From [Clostridium] innocuum (GTDB taxonomy: Bacteria > Bacillota_I > Bacilli_A > Erysipelotrichales > Erysipelotrichaceae): a DNA stretch of 64,000 bases. The position numbers and the translations under genes are program-made. Numbering within the stretch: the stretch's first letter is position 1; each line of letters begins with the position of its first letter. Where the stretch lies: positions 1,178,001 to 1,242,000 of the forward strand of contig CP048838.1 of NCBI GenBank assembly GCA_012317185.1. Direction: 5' to 3'. The notes beneath the pieces were generated by a model, which worked only from the letters and a program-made list of their open reading frames with translations, did not search any database and had not been told where the DNA came from. Shown piece after piece: positions 35,422 to 44,513 of this stretch.

Positions 35422-36288
35422 CTATGTGATGTCATTTGCGATGACCTTGCCACGATCACTGCTTTTGCGATAGGCATTCGGTGTCATCCCGCATGCTTTT
35501 TTAAAGACCTGTGAGAAATAAGACTGGGAGGAAAAGCCGCAGGAGTCGGAAATCTGTGCTATGGAATAATTTGTGGTTTCCAGCAGCTCCTTTGCCTGCT
35601 GTACACGCAGTCGGATGAGATAATTGATGGGGGAGACGCCCTTGTACTGCTTAAAGGCATGTACCAGATAAAATTTATTCATATAGGTTTTTTCACTTAA
35701 CAGTTCCAGCGTGATATCCTCCTGATAATGATTGTTGATATACTGCTCCACAAAATGACATTCCTTGGTTATTTTCTGAGACGGCGCTACAATCAGGTTC
35801 GCCTTTGTCCTGCGTACCATGTTAATGATCAGCACCTCCAGCAGATTCTGACATACCGCCTCGTAATCATCATCCTGCTGCGCCATTTCCTGCACCAGTG
35901 TTTTCAGATAAAACAGAATCTCATGCTTGAATTCATAATAGTTGTGGACACTGTAGTCCTCATATTCCATATGGTTGGTAAAGCTGGTAAACTGCAGACC
36001 TTCAATACCGAGAACGATATATTCCAAAGGGGATTCATCCCTGCTCATTTCCGTATGCGGGACATTGGGATTGACAATGATCAAATCATCCGCCTTTACA
36101 TCGAAAACATCATCATTTACAAGAAAGCTTCCCTTGCCGCTGGATACATAAAATAATTCCGTACAGTGATGGGCATGCGGCGTGCTGTGCCAGTCACCCT
36201 CATAACGACTTGTTGAAATATAGAGAAGGTGGAAGCTCATCTTATCCAGCTTGCGATTCTTCAACTGATATCTTTGTATACTCATCAT
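35422..36288 (-). CDS. AraC-family regulator with cupin sensor domain
   Basis: 288 residues. The N-terminal AraC_binding cupin carries HHCTELFYVSSGKGSFLVND and VKADDLIIVNPNVPHT; the C-terminal double HTH contains YLIRLRVQQAKELLETT and ISDSCGFSSQSYFSQVFKKA, ending CGMTPNAYRK. Sugar-sensing AraC proteins commonly look like this. Divergent from the GH112 phosphorylase gene across 260 bases, so it probably activates that gene in response to a galactoside. AAGGATG lies before the tandem ATG codons. Confidence 0.88.
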   Translation of the reverse strand: MMSIQRYQLKNRKLDKMSFHLLYISTSRYEGDWHSTPHAHHCTELFYVSSGKGSFLVNDDVFDVKADDLIIVNPNVPHTEMSRDESPLEYIVLGIEGLQFTSFTNHMEYEDYSVHNYYEFKHEILFYLKTLVQEMAQQDDDYEAVCQNLLEVLIINMVRRTKANLIVAPSQKITKECHFVEQYINNHYQEDITLELLSEKTYMNKFYLVHAFKQYKGVSPINYLIRLRVQQAKELLETTNYSIAQISDSCGFSSQSYFSQVFKKACGMTPNAYRKSSDRGKVIANDIT

Positions 36289-36489
36289 ATCACATCCTTA
36301 TATCTGCTTTTATTATAATAGACACCGCTGTCGTTGACAAGAATTATATTTATTGGCAAAAAGTAAAAGTAGCCAATATCTCTAAAAAATGAAATACAAT
36401 GCTTGTGTTTATCGAATAAATAAGAAATACCGGATTCGCTTTTTTAGATATCTTGCCTGTTTTTTTGCAGATCGACGTGTCCGGACGGT

Positions 36490-36518
36490 TTGACAAGCGC
36501 TTCATAAGCCCATAAAAT
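36490..36518 (+). promoter_or_regulatory. Consensus promoter of the GH112 phosphorylase gene
   Basis: TTGACA (36490-36495), 17 bases, TAAAAT (36513-36518), 30 bases before the start. TCCGGA palindrome sits just upstream at about 36480-36485 and could be part of an activator site. Confidence 0.65.
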
Positions 36519-36548
36519 GAAGATAAAGATGATCAGGAGGAGTTTGAC

Positions 36549-38720
36549 ATGAATACGAAAAAGGGGCGCGTAACTGTGCCGAGTGATGTTGATGTAATTG
36601 AGGAAACCTTAAACATCATAGAACGATGGGGGGCGGATGCGATCCGGGACTGTGACGGCACCAGCATGCCCGAGCAGCTGCGTGAGCTGGATGTGAAGCA
36701 GTATGCGACCTATTATACGACGAGAAAGGATAATGCATGGGCAAGTGCAAATCCGCAGGAGATACAGCAGATGTATCTGATGAGCGATATGGTGACGGCA
36801 AGTGCACAGACCCTGACCATACCGTTGATGAAGCATTATTATAAGGAACAGCTGAAGGTCAATACACTGGATGATATAAAGCGGTGGTGGGAGGTGATCG
36901 ACCGTACGAGCGGTGATGTGGTTGCAGAGGACAAGTGGGAATATGACGCGGAAAAGGAAGCGGTTGTCGTGTTGGAATGTGTGCCGTTTCATGCGTATAC
37001 AGTAAGCTTTCTGGCATTTGTGATCTGGGATCCGGTGCATATGTACAATGCCCTGACCAATGAATGGAAGCATGAGGAGCATCAGATGACCTATGATGTA
37101 CGGCAGCCAAAGACCCAGGCATATGTTCTGGATAAGCTGCGCCGCTGGATTGCTGAGCATCCGGAGGTGGATGTTATTCGCTTTACGACATTCTTTCATC
37201 AGTTTACGCTCATGTTCGATGAGCGGGCGCGTGAGAAATTTGTAGACTGGTTCGGTTACAGTGCCAGTGTGTCCCCCTATATTCTTGAACAGTTCGAGCA
37301 GGAGGTCGGATACCGGTTTCGTCCGGAGTATATCATCAATCAGGGATATCATAATTCCACCTTCTGTGTTCCTACGAAGGAATATCGTGATTTCATGGAC
37401 TTCCAGATGCGTGAGGTTGCGAAGCTGGTGAAGAAATTTGTGGATATTACACATGAAGCCGGTAAGGAAGCGATGATGTTTCTGGGAGACCACTGGATTG
37501 GGACAGAGCCGTTTGGTCCTTACTTTCAGGAGCTTGGACTGGATGCCGTGGTAGGCTCTGTCGGGGATGGACGTACCTTGCGTCTGATTTCCGATATCAG
37601 AGGAGTGAAGTATACCGAGGGACGGTTTCTGCCGTATTTCTTCCCCGATGTATTTTATGAGGGCGGTGACCCTGTTCAGGAGGCGAAGGTAAACTGGGTG
37701 AGCGCAAGGCGTGCAATCCTTCGCTCACCACTGGACCGTATCGGATATGGCGGGTATTTGAAGCTAGCATTGAAATTTCCGGATTTTGTTGATTATATTG
37801 AAGAGGTATGCAATGAATTTCGTGAGCTGTACGAGCATGTACACTCTGCACAGCCGATGTGCATGCCGTTTAAGGTAACGATTCTAAACAGCTGGGGAGC
37901 ACTTCGGGGCTGGGGAGCGGAAATGGTCGCTCATGCGCTGTGGTATAAGCAGATTTATTCCTATTCCGGTGTTCTGGAGGCTCTGAGCGGTATGCCGTTT
38001 GATGTGCAGTTTATCAGCTTTGACGATATACTGGAAAATCCGAAGGTACTGGATGATGCCGGTGTGATTATCAATGCAGGGGATGCCTATACAGCCTTCA
38101 GCGGCGGAGATTACTGGAAGGACGCACGCATTGTGAGCGCCCTACGCAAATTTGTATACGAGGGGGGCGGCTTTATCGGCGTCGGAGAACCGAGCGCAGC
38201 ACAAAAGGAAGGTCATTTCTTCCAGCTGTATGATGTGCTGGGCGTGGATAAGGAAATTGGCTTTTCCCTGTCACAGGATAAATATAACTGGGAGGAACAG
38301 CCGCATTTCCTGAAGGAGGAGCTACCTGAAGCTTTACAGCTTGGAGAAGAAATACGCAATATCTATGCATTGCCGGATACGACGGTTTTGATCAATGAAC
38401 ATCAGAATATCCGTTTTGCGGCCAATACGTATGGGAAAGGGAAAAGTGTCTATCTGAGCGGTCTGCCATTCAGCTTTGAAAATGCACGTCTGCTGTATCG
38501 CTGCCTGTTCTATGCGGCAGGAAAAGAAACCGAAATGAAAAAATGGTACAGCGAAAACTGCAATGTGGAGGTCAATGTTTATCCGAATACAAACAGCTAC
38601 TGTGTGGTGAACAATACGTATGAGGTGCAGGATACGCGGATTTATACGGACCATGATGTCTTTGATATCCGTTTACAGGCAAATGAAATTCGCTGGTTTT
38701 CCATCAGCGGGGAAGAATAA
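36549..38720 (+). CDS. 1,3-beta-galactosyl-N-acetylhexosamine phosphorylase (GH112)
   Basis: 723 residues, matching the family's usual length. Phosphorolyses lacto-N-biose or galacto-N-biose to galactose-1-phosphate and GlcNAc/GalNAc in the cytosol, recovering sugars from mucin or milk glycans. The catalytic acid is expected at Asp314 in FLGDHWIGTEPFG (Asp313 in the Bifidobacterium enzyme). Val163 and Asn167 in WDPVHMYN line up with residues that in known GH112 enzymes favour N-acetylhexosamine acceptors over rhamnose; that reading is inference. GGAGGAG precedes the ATG. No transporter, NahK or GalT lies beside it; a terminator follows. Confidence 0.9.
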   Translation: MNTKKGRVTVPSDVDVIEETLNIIERWGADAIRDCDGTSMPEQLRELDVKQYATYYTTRKDNAWASANPQEIQQMYLMSDMVTASAQTLTIPLMKHYYKEQLKVNTLDDIKRWWEVIDRTSGDVVAEDKWEYDAEKEAVVVLECVPFHAYTVSFLAFVIWDPVHMYNALTNEWKHEEHQMTYDVRQPKTQAYVLDKLRRWIAEHPEVDVIRFTTFFHQFTLMFDERAREKFVDWFGYSASVSPYILEQFEQEVGYRFRPEYIINQGYHNSTFCVPTKEYRDFMDFQMREVAKLVKKFVDITHEAGKEAMMFLGDHWIGTEPFGPYFQELGLDAVVGSVGDGRTLRLISDIRGVKYTEGRFLPYFFPDVFYEGGDPVQEAKVNWVSARRAILRSPLDRIGYGGYLKLALKFPDFVDYIEEVCNEFRELYEHVHSAQPMCMPFKVTILNSWGALRGWGAEMVAHALWYKQIYSYSGVLEALSGMPFDVQFISFDDILENPKVLDDAGVIINAGDAYTAFSGGDYWKDARIVSALRKFVYEGGGFIGVGEPSAAQKEGHFFQLYDVLGVDKEIGFSLSQDKYNWEEQPHFLKEELPEALQLGEEIRNIYALPDTTVLINEHQNIRFAANTYGKGKSVYLSGLPFSFENARLLYRCLFYAAGKETEMKKWYSENCNVEVNVYPNTNSYCVVNNTYEVQDTRIYTDHDVFDIRLQANEIRWFSISGEE

Positions 38721-38726
38721 GAATTG

Positions 38727-38749
38727 TGCGGCATGAATGCCGCATTTTT
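38727..38749 (+). terminator. Terminator of the GH112 gene
   Basis: TGCGGCAT (38727-38734) pairs with ATGCCGCA (38737-38744), followed by TTTTT. The minimal 2-base gap implies a slightly opened loop. Confidence 0.8.
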
Positions 38750-39344
38750 CCATGCGGTAAATGGACGTAGGAGTGTACAGCGTATGAGATAGAATTTTCA
38801 TGGTTTCAGTCCTTTCAGGCAGTATTATGAACTCATATCGTGGTTTTCGATACTGTAAAACAGCATTAAGAAATCAGCATATCCAAGTCTTTCAGGTTTG
38901 AGATTGAAAACACAGGGATTGGACAATCAGTAAGTAATTGCTTCATGTTCTTTTATACTGTCCTGCAGGGGATTCACAAGAGAAATGTGGTAGCCGATTT
39001 CAAGATATAAACGGCCTGCACAATTCTTACATAGAACAAATGTTACACTGCTTTTCCATATTAAAAAATAATTTTTGCTTTTCTGCAACCATTTTCTTTC
39101 TTCAGAGGTATTAAGGGTGAACAGAGAAAAAGAGGCAGTTCAAATAGAACTGACGGAGTGTTTTGCGGTATTTGCCGGAATGGACTCATTCTCTGATGAT
39201 ATCGCATTGCGTATTCGGGTACGAAAACGATGGAGATAAACGAAGCTGCTGTATTCGAAAGAAAAGCAATGGGTTCAGGACAGTATGAGGGAGGGTTTCA
39301 TATGCTGAAGCTGTCAAAATGGAAGAAATGAAAAGGAGAGCTGT
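38750..39344. other. Intergenic region, no gene recognised
   Basis: About 590 bases with only short frames and no clear repeat. It ends with GGAGAG, the ribosome site of the lipoprotein gene. Confidence 0.4.
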
Positions 39345-40472
39345 ATGAAAATCAGAAATTACGGATTGGTGCTGCTGGCATGCGGCATGCTGTTTGCCGG
39401 CGGTTGTTCAAAAGAGAAAGCGAAGAAAAAAGCAGAAGACTTGAAGCTTGAAAATCTCACGATCGTACTGCATGATGAGAATATCACCATTTACCAGCCG
39501 CTGGGGGATCTTCTGGATACCTGGGAGCTGGATCAGGCGCCGGAGCATATCGAAGCGCTGGGACATGATATGGTATTTTTAACATATAAGGATAATGACC
39601 GGGAATCGATGATTCTCCGTGTCTTCAATCCGAAGGATGAAGAAATCAGTGTGAACGATGCGCTAATTCAGCATGTAGTCTTTTCAGACAGAAATACAGA
39701 AAATGTGAAGGAATACAAGCTTCCTCACAATTTTAAAATCGGAAGTACTACTGAGCAGGATGTAATCAAAGCACTGGGAACGCCTTATGAGTATAGGATT
39801 TCCAACGATGACAGCAATATGGATTATGTCACAGGTACCTCGTATGAAACCTCTGAGCTGGCAGAGTTTTCATTTGAAAAAGGAAAACTGAGCAAGGTTG
39901 CATTGTCAGGAAGTGAAAAACGCAAGGAAAAGAAAGAGAATATCAGCTTTGATACGGCTAAGGCAGTTGGGTATTCTGTATATGATATCCCCCTTGCGAA
40001 GGGAAGTGCTGCGGATGAATTTGCGAAGGGAAGCATACAGTTCGATGGTGTGAGCATAAACAAAACGACACCTGCGAAGGCACTTATAGAAAAAGGGTGG
40101 AAATCCAAATATCTGGATGAATATAATAAAAAAGAGACTACCATCAGTGCAGAAAAAAGTGATATGCGTATTGATTTGCGAGTGGATGGAACGATTTCTT
40201 CCACAGATCAGCTGACCGAAAAGCATGTGATTCAGGAAATATTTGCAGCGGATGAGTCTCTGGAAGCTTTGACATTCGCATCTGGTGTTAACGGTACATC
40301 AACACTTCAGGATGTGTATCAGATACTGGGAAAACCGATGAGTGTGCGGTATAGCAAAAACGGTGTTCGCGTTCGGTATAGGACAGAAAGCAATACTGCC
40401 GTTTCCATGTCCTTTAAGACCTCCGGAGCAATGGAATACTGCAGTGTGAAATTTGATTCCGAATGGGAATAG
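39345..40472 (+). CDS. Lipoprotein with repeated SmpA/BLIP-like modules, function unknown
   Basis: 375 residues. Signal peptide MKIRNYGLVLLACGMLFAGG ends in lipobox LFAGGC, so Cys21 should be lipidated. Three related segments are visible: FKIGSTTEQDVIKALGTPYE, FDGVSINKTTPAKALIEKGW and GVNGTSTLQDVYQILGKPMS, each with the G-x-T-xx-DV-xx-LG-xP pattern of small alpha/beta SmpA/OmlA-like modules that serve protein-protein contacts. Highly charged Lys/Glu spacer near residue 185. Partner unknown. AAAGGAGAG gives the start. Confidence 0.72.
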   Translation: MKIRNYGLVLLACGMLFAGGCSKEKAKKKAEDLKLENLTIVLHDENITIYQPLGDLLDTWELDQAPEHIEALGHDMVFLTYKDNDRESMILRVFNPKDEEISVNDALIQHVVFSDRNTENVKEYKLPHNFKIGSTTEQDVIKALGTPYEYRISNDDSNMDYVTGTSYETSELAEFSFEKGKLSKVALSGSEKRKEKKENISFDTAKAVGYSVYDIPLAKGSAADEFAKGSIQFDGVSINKTTPAKALIEKGWKSKYLDEYNKKETTISAEKSDMRIDLRVDGTISSTDQLTEKHVIQEIFAADESLEALTFASGVNGTSTLQDVYQILGKPMSVRYSKNGVRVRYRTESNTAVSMSFKTSGAMEYCSVKFDSEWE

Positions 40473-40801
40473 ACGGTGTGACAGATAAAGGATTGAGCCG
40501 GGTGCTCTTTTCTTTTGCATTGTTTGTTGAGAAGTAACCTTTGACCTCGCATAAGTAGAAGCTTATCCTTTATGCTTGATACGTGTTGTCCGGAAAAATA
40601 TGCAACGGTTTTTTCATACGGCGAAAGCCTGTGAAGGAAACGATTCGTATTCTGTTTTTTTGAATACTTTCTATGTGTCCGACAAGTATGCTCAACAGTA
40701 CCAATTCATTTGTTTAAACATTTAATAAGTGCTTCAGATATGAAAAAGGAACATCTGAATGACCGTGTGGAGAACTCTGTCCGCTGGACTGTCATACGCT
40801 C
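40473..40801. other. Intergenic region, no gene recognised
   Basis: Between the lipoprotein and the FprA terminator; only scattered short frames are seen. Confidence 0.35.
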
Positions 40802-40828
40802 AAAAAAAGGATTCTCGGCTGAGAATCC
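40802..40828 (-). terminator. Terminator of the acyl-CoA dehydrogenase/FprA operon
   Basis: GGATTCTC (40809-40816), loop GGCT, GAGAATCC (40821-40828); the minus strand continues with seven T. It begins 8 bases after the FprA stop codon. Confidence 0.9.
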
Positions 40829-40835
40829 TCCTTTG

Positions 40836-42041
40836 TTAAGCCTCCATGGAATCAATGATGCTGTCAACCAGATTATCCATTTCAGATTTATTATTATCAT
40901 TCAGGGCACTGATCATGGATACTTCAGAATTCAGAATACTCATCTGCTTCATCTGATTATCCAGGAAGTCCTTCATGAGGGAACCGGATTTCGGTGCCCA
41001 GGACCCGTTTTCAATGATTCCCACCGTACGCTTCTGCATATTGAGTGCCTTCATATGCATGAGGAAATCATGCATAACAGGATAGATTCCCAGGTTATAG
41101 GTTACCGAAGCCAGTACGATATGGCTGTATTTAAACGTATCACTGATCAGGTAGGATACATGGGTATTGGAAACATCATGCACCACAACATTTTTGACAC
41201 CCTTTTCCACCAGCTTGGCAGCCAGTACCTGCGCGGCGGATTCCGTATTTCCATACATGGAGGCATAGGCAATCAGGACACCGGTTTCCTCCGGCTCATA
41301 ACGGCTCCATTTGTCATATTTATCCAGCAGATAACCGAAATCATTTCTCCATACCGGTCCATGCAGCGGACAGATGACCTTGATATCAATGGTTCCCGCC
41401 TTTTTCAGCAGTGCCTGTACGTGCGGTCCGTATTTTCCTACGATATTGGTATAGTAACGGCGGGCATCATCCAGCCAGTCGCGGTCAAAATCAACCTCAT
41501 CGTTAAACAGCTTGCCATCCAGTGCGCCAAAGCTTCCAAAGGCATCAGCGGAAAACAGAACGCCGTTTGTTACATCAAAGCTGACCATTGCTTCCGGCCA
41601 GTGCACCATCGGAGCCTCTACAAAGGTGATGGTGTGCTTACCGAAGCATCTGGTATCGCCTTCCTTGACCTCCTCTGTGCGCCCGTCAACGTTAAAGCCG
41701 AACTGATGCATCAGCAGGAAGCTTTTTTCGGTTGATATGATTTTCACCTTTGGATAGCGAAGAAGAATTTCCTCAATGCTGGCACCGTGATCAGGCTCCA
41801 TATGATTGATTACCAGATAATCCAGGTCACGCCCGTTCAGAACATGCTCTACATTTTCCAGAAACTGACGGCAGGCATCCCAGTCCACCGTATCAAACAA
41901 TACCGTTTTCTTATCCAGCAGCAAATAGGAATTATAGGATACGCCATTCGGAATCGGGTGAATATTTTCAAACAGGGCAAGACGGTGATCATTTCCTCCC
42001 ACCCAGTACAGATCGTCAACTACTTTTCTTACACAGTACAT
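40836..42041 (-). CDS. Flavodiiron protein (A-type flavoprotein, FprA family)
   Basis: 401 residues. N-terminal metallo-beta-lactamase-like domain with the diiron ligand set NHMEPDHGAS (H-x-E-x-D-H), APMVHWPEAM and CPLHGPVW; C-terminal flavodoxin domain starts VLIAYASMYGNTESAA, which binds FMN. These enzymes reduce O2 to water or NO to N2O in the cytosol of anaerobes, receiving electrons from rubredoxin. The gene begins 22 bases after the acyl-CoA dehydrogenase/rubredoxin fusion, AAGGAGG upstream, so the two are one operon. No rubredoxin of its own is attached. Confidence 0.93.
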   Translation of the reverse strand: MYCVRKVVDDLYWVGGNDHRLALFENIHPIPNGVSYNSYLLLDKKTVLFDTVDWDACRQFLENVEHVLNGRDLDYLVINHMEPDHGASIEEILLRYPKVKIISTEKSFLLMHQFGFNVDGRTEEVKEGDTRCFGKHTITFVEAPMVHWPEAMVSFDVTNGVLFSADAFGSFGALDGKLFNDEVDFDRDWLDDARRYYTNIVGKYGPHVQALLKKAGTIDIKVICPLHGPVWRNDFGYLLDKYDKWSRYEPEETGVLIAYASMYGNTESAAQVLAAKLVEKGVKNVVVHDVSNTHVSYLISDTFKYSHIVLASVTYNLGIYPVMHDFLMHMKALNMQKRTVGIIENGSWAPKSGSLMKDFLDNQMKQMSILNSEVSMISALNDNNKSEMDNLVDSIIDSMEA

Positions 42042-42063
42042 ACTACATCCTCCTTCTCTTTAT

Positions 42064-43968
42064 TTAATCCAATGTCTCGATGAACTGATCCTTTGCTTCT
42101 CCGCATTCCGGACAGATCCATTCCTCAGGCAGCTTTTCAAACGGCGTACCCGGAGCAATATCATTTTCCGGATCTCCCAGCATCTGATCATATTCATAGC
42201 CGCAGCCATTGCAGACATGACGCATATAGGAAGGAGCTTCCTTTTTGATAAACGGACGTTTCATTTTCTTCATTGGCGGAGCCGGTTTCTTTTCTCCGGT
42301 ATCCAGAGCCTTGCTTAACAGCGGCAGTATTTCCATAACATCACCGACAATCCCGTAGTCGGCATTTTTAAAGATCGGAGCATTGGCATTCGTATTGATG
42401 GCAACGATGGTGGTGGCATCCTTGATTCCCTTCAAATGCTGTCCCGCACCGGAGATACCGCATGCGATATACAGATTGCCGGTAAATTTCTGACCGGACA
42501 TACCGACATAGCGGTTGATCGGTACATATTTCAGAGTTTCTGCGACTGGACGGGAGCTTCCGATTGCGGCCCCTGCACTTCTTGCCAGATCCTCAATCAG
42601 CTTCATGTTCTTCTTTTCGCCGATACCCTTGCCGGCTGATACCACACGCTCCGCATTCATAATCGGGGTATCCATCGGGATACCGACCGTGAAATCATAG
42701 CCATCCTTCTGTAAGGCTTCCACCAGGGCATTGACACGTTCCTGTGCATCGCCTTCCTTGAATATCTGTTTCTTACGTTCTCCTGTGATTGCACCTTTTT
42801 TCTTACGGACACCGCCGTCCTTTGGCGCTTTTCCTATGATATGAGAGGCAATAACGACCCTCTGAATTTCATTGGTTCCTTCATAGATGGTTGTGATTTT
42901 TGCATCACGATACGCACGTTCCACTTCCATACCCTTCAGATAACCGCTTCCGCCGAAGATCTGTAAGGCATCGTTGCAGATTTCCAGCGCAACATCACTT
43001 GCATACTGCTTCGCCATTGCGGATTCCATGCCATATGGTTCGTGGTGTTCCTTCAGCTCCGCAGAGGAGTAAATCAGCATTCTTGCACAACGCAGCTTGG
43101 TTGCCATATCGGCAAGCTTGAAGCTGATGACCTGCTGCTGTGCAATCGGTTTGCCGAACTGCACACGCTCCTTTGCGTATTCCAGCGCATTCTCATACGC
43201 ACCCTGTGCGATTCCCAGTGCCTGTGCGGCGATACCGATACGACCGCCATCCAGTGTGGCCATTGCAATCTTAAAGCCCTGACCAAGCTTACCAAGCAGG
43301 TTTTCCTTAGGTACCTTTACATCATTGAAAATCAGCTCTGCTGTTGAGGATGAACGGATGCCCATCTTGTCGTAATGATCACCGAAGGTAAAGCCGTCCC
43401 AGCCCTTCTCTACGATAAATGCGGAGATTCCTCTGGTTCCCATTTCCGGATTTGTGGATGCAAAGACGACATACGTATCTGCCTTATCAGCATTTGTAAT
43501 AAAGATCTTGCCACCGTTCAGAATGTAGTAATCACCCTCCAGAACAGCCGTTGTTTCGGTACCTGCCGCATCACTTCCGGCATTTACCTCCGTTAATCCA
43601 AATGCGCCGATTTTTTCACCGCTTGCCAGCGGTACCAGATATTTCTGCTTCTGTTCCTCGGTACCAAACGCAAAAATAGGGTAGCTTCCCAGTGAGACAT
43701 GTGCGGACAGAATAACACCTGTACCACCGTCTACACGGGATAATTCTTCTACAGCAATGGCATAGCTGATTACATCCAGACCGGCCCCTCCATATTCCTT
43801 TGGATAGGGAATACCCATCAGACCCATCTTTCCAAACTTCGCAATCGCCTCACTCGGGAACTCATTTTCCTTATCGAGCATAAAGGCAATCGGTTTGATT
43901 TCGGTTTCCGCAAATTCCCGAACTGTCTTGCGGATTTCCTCCTGCTGCTGTGTCGTTGTAAATAGCAT
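42064..43968 (-). CDS. Acyl-CoA dehydrogenase / ETF-alpha FAD domain / rubredoxin fusion
   Basis: 634 residues. Residues 1-380 are a Bcd-like acyl-CoA dehydrogenase: FGLTEVNAGSDAAGTETTA, FITNADKADTYV, LQIFGGSGYLKGMEVERAYR and the catalytic-base segment TIYEGTNEIQR. Residues about 430-555 match the C-terminal FAD-binding domain of ETF-alpha: VVSAGKGIG, GAAIGSSRPVAET, MSGQKFTGNLYIACGISGAG, VAINTNANAPIFKNADYGIV. The N-terminal ETF-alpha domain and ETF-beta are absent. Residues 578-634 are a rubredoxin with CNGCGYEYD and CPECGEAKDQF. Electrons could pass acyl-CoA to FAD to FAD to Fe and on to the flavodiiron protein. GAGGAGG precedes the ATG. Confidence 0.92.
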   Translation of the reverse strand: MLFTTTQQQEEIRKTVREFAETEIKPIAFMLDKENEFPSEAIAKFGKMGLMGIPYPKEYGGAGLDVISYAIAVEELSRVDGGTGVILSAHVSLGSYPIFAFGTEEQKQKYLVPLASGEKIGAFGLTEVNAGSDAAGTETTAVLEGDYYILNGGKIFITNADKADTYVVFASTNPEMGTRGISAFIVEKGWDGFTFGDHYDKMGIRSSSTAELIFNDVKVPKENLLGKLGQGFKIAMATLDGGRIGIAAQALGIAQGAYENALEYAKERVQFGKPIAQQQVISFKLADMATKLRCARMLIYSSAELKEHHEPYGMESAMAKQYASDVALEICNDALQIFGGSGYLKGMEVERAYRDAKITTIYEGTNEIQRVVIASHIIGKAPKDGGVRKKKGAITGERKKQIFKEGDAQERVNALVEALQKDGYDFTVGIPMDTPIMNAERVVSAGKGIGEKKNMKLIEDLARSAGAAIGSSRPVAETLKYVPINRYVGMSGQKFTGNLYIACGISGAGQHLKGIKDATTIVAINTNANAPIFKNADYGIVGDVMEILPLLSKALDTGEKKPAPPMKKMKRPFIKKEAPSYMRHVCNGCGYEYDQMLGDPENDIAPGTPFEKLPEEWICPECGEAKDQFIETLD

Positions 43969-44024
43969 AGTTTACGTCCTCCTCACTTATCTCTATGATA
44001 TTCCTTCTGCTTTCATGATTTTTC

Positions 44025-44064
44025 TTAATATGAGAATCATTTTAAGAATGTAAATCACTTTACA
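44025..44064 (-). promoter_or_regulatory. Promoter region of the fusion/FprA operon with Fur/PerR-like palindrome
   Basis: A 21-base palindrome TTAATATGAGAATCATTTTAA (44025-44045) has TTAA-n-ATGA-nnn-TCAT-n-TTAA symmetry like Fur/PerR operators. A second palindrome TGTAAA-TCAC-TTTACA (44049-44064) abuts it; its left arm, read on the minus strand as TTTACA, can be a -35 with TATTAA 18 bases later. Which regulator binds is not known. Confidence 0.55.
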
Positions 44065-44107
44065 CTCTGATAATATCATAGCGCTTACAATAAGTCTAAA
44101 GATATGC

Positions 44108-44296
44108 TCACAGAATTTTCCTTTTTTGGATTCGTTTTAAGAAGTACCTGAAAAACGGCGCCAGCGCTTTTGGAATTTCCTGAATTAGGTCCCACAGGTG
44201 TAAGATAAGCAGATGCTGGTGCGCAGATGATTTGTAACGTTCTGCGTAAGAGAATACGGCTTCATTTTCAAACAGGTATACCGGCTGTACACTCAT
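44108..44296 (-). CDS. Possible small protein (62 aa), function unknown
   Basis: A 63-codon frame starting MSVQPVYLFENEAVFSYAER with an AAAGG-like site 6 bases upstream and a basic tail (FLKRIQKRKIL). Its position 140 bases upstream of the fusion gene on the same strand is compatible with a separate small gene, but no family was recognised and the codon pattern is unremarkable. Could be chance. Confidence 0.35.
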   Translation of the reverse strand: MSVQPVYLFENEAVFSYAERYKSSAHQHLLILHLWDLIQEIPKALAPFFRYFLKRIQKRKIL

Positions 44297-44513
44297 TCAG
44301 CCTTTGAATTTCCTTCACCTATACGATTTATGGTTTCGCATATACATACAGGTATGAAAGAATGTGTGTTCGTCCCTTCCTACCTCTTTCTGCAAATTAC
44401 AAATCGATAAGATTCTCTTTTAACATGCTGACTTTTACTTCTCAGCCTGCGGACTTATGGTCTGCCGTATGCTATACTGTACTTAGCGGAAAACAATTGG
44501 AAGGAGGAGCTGT

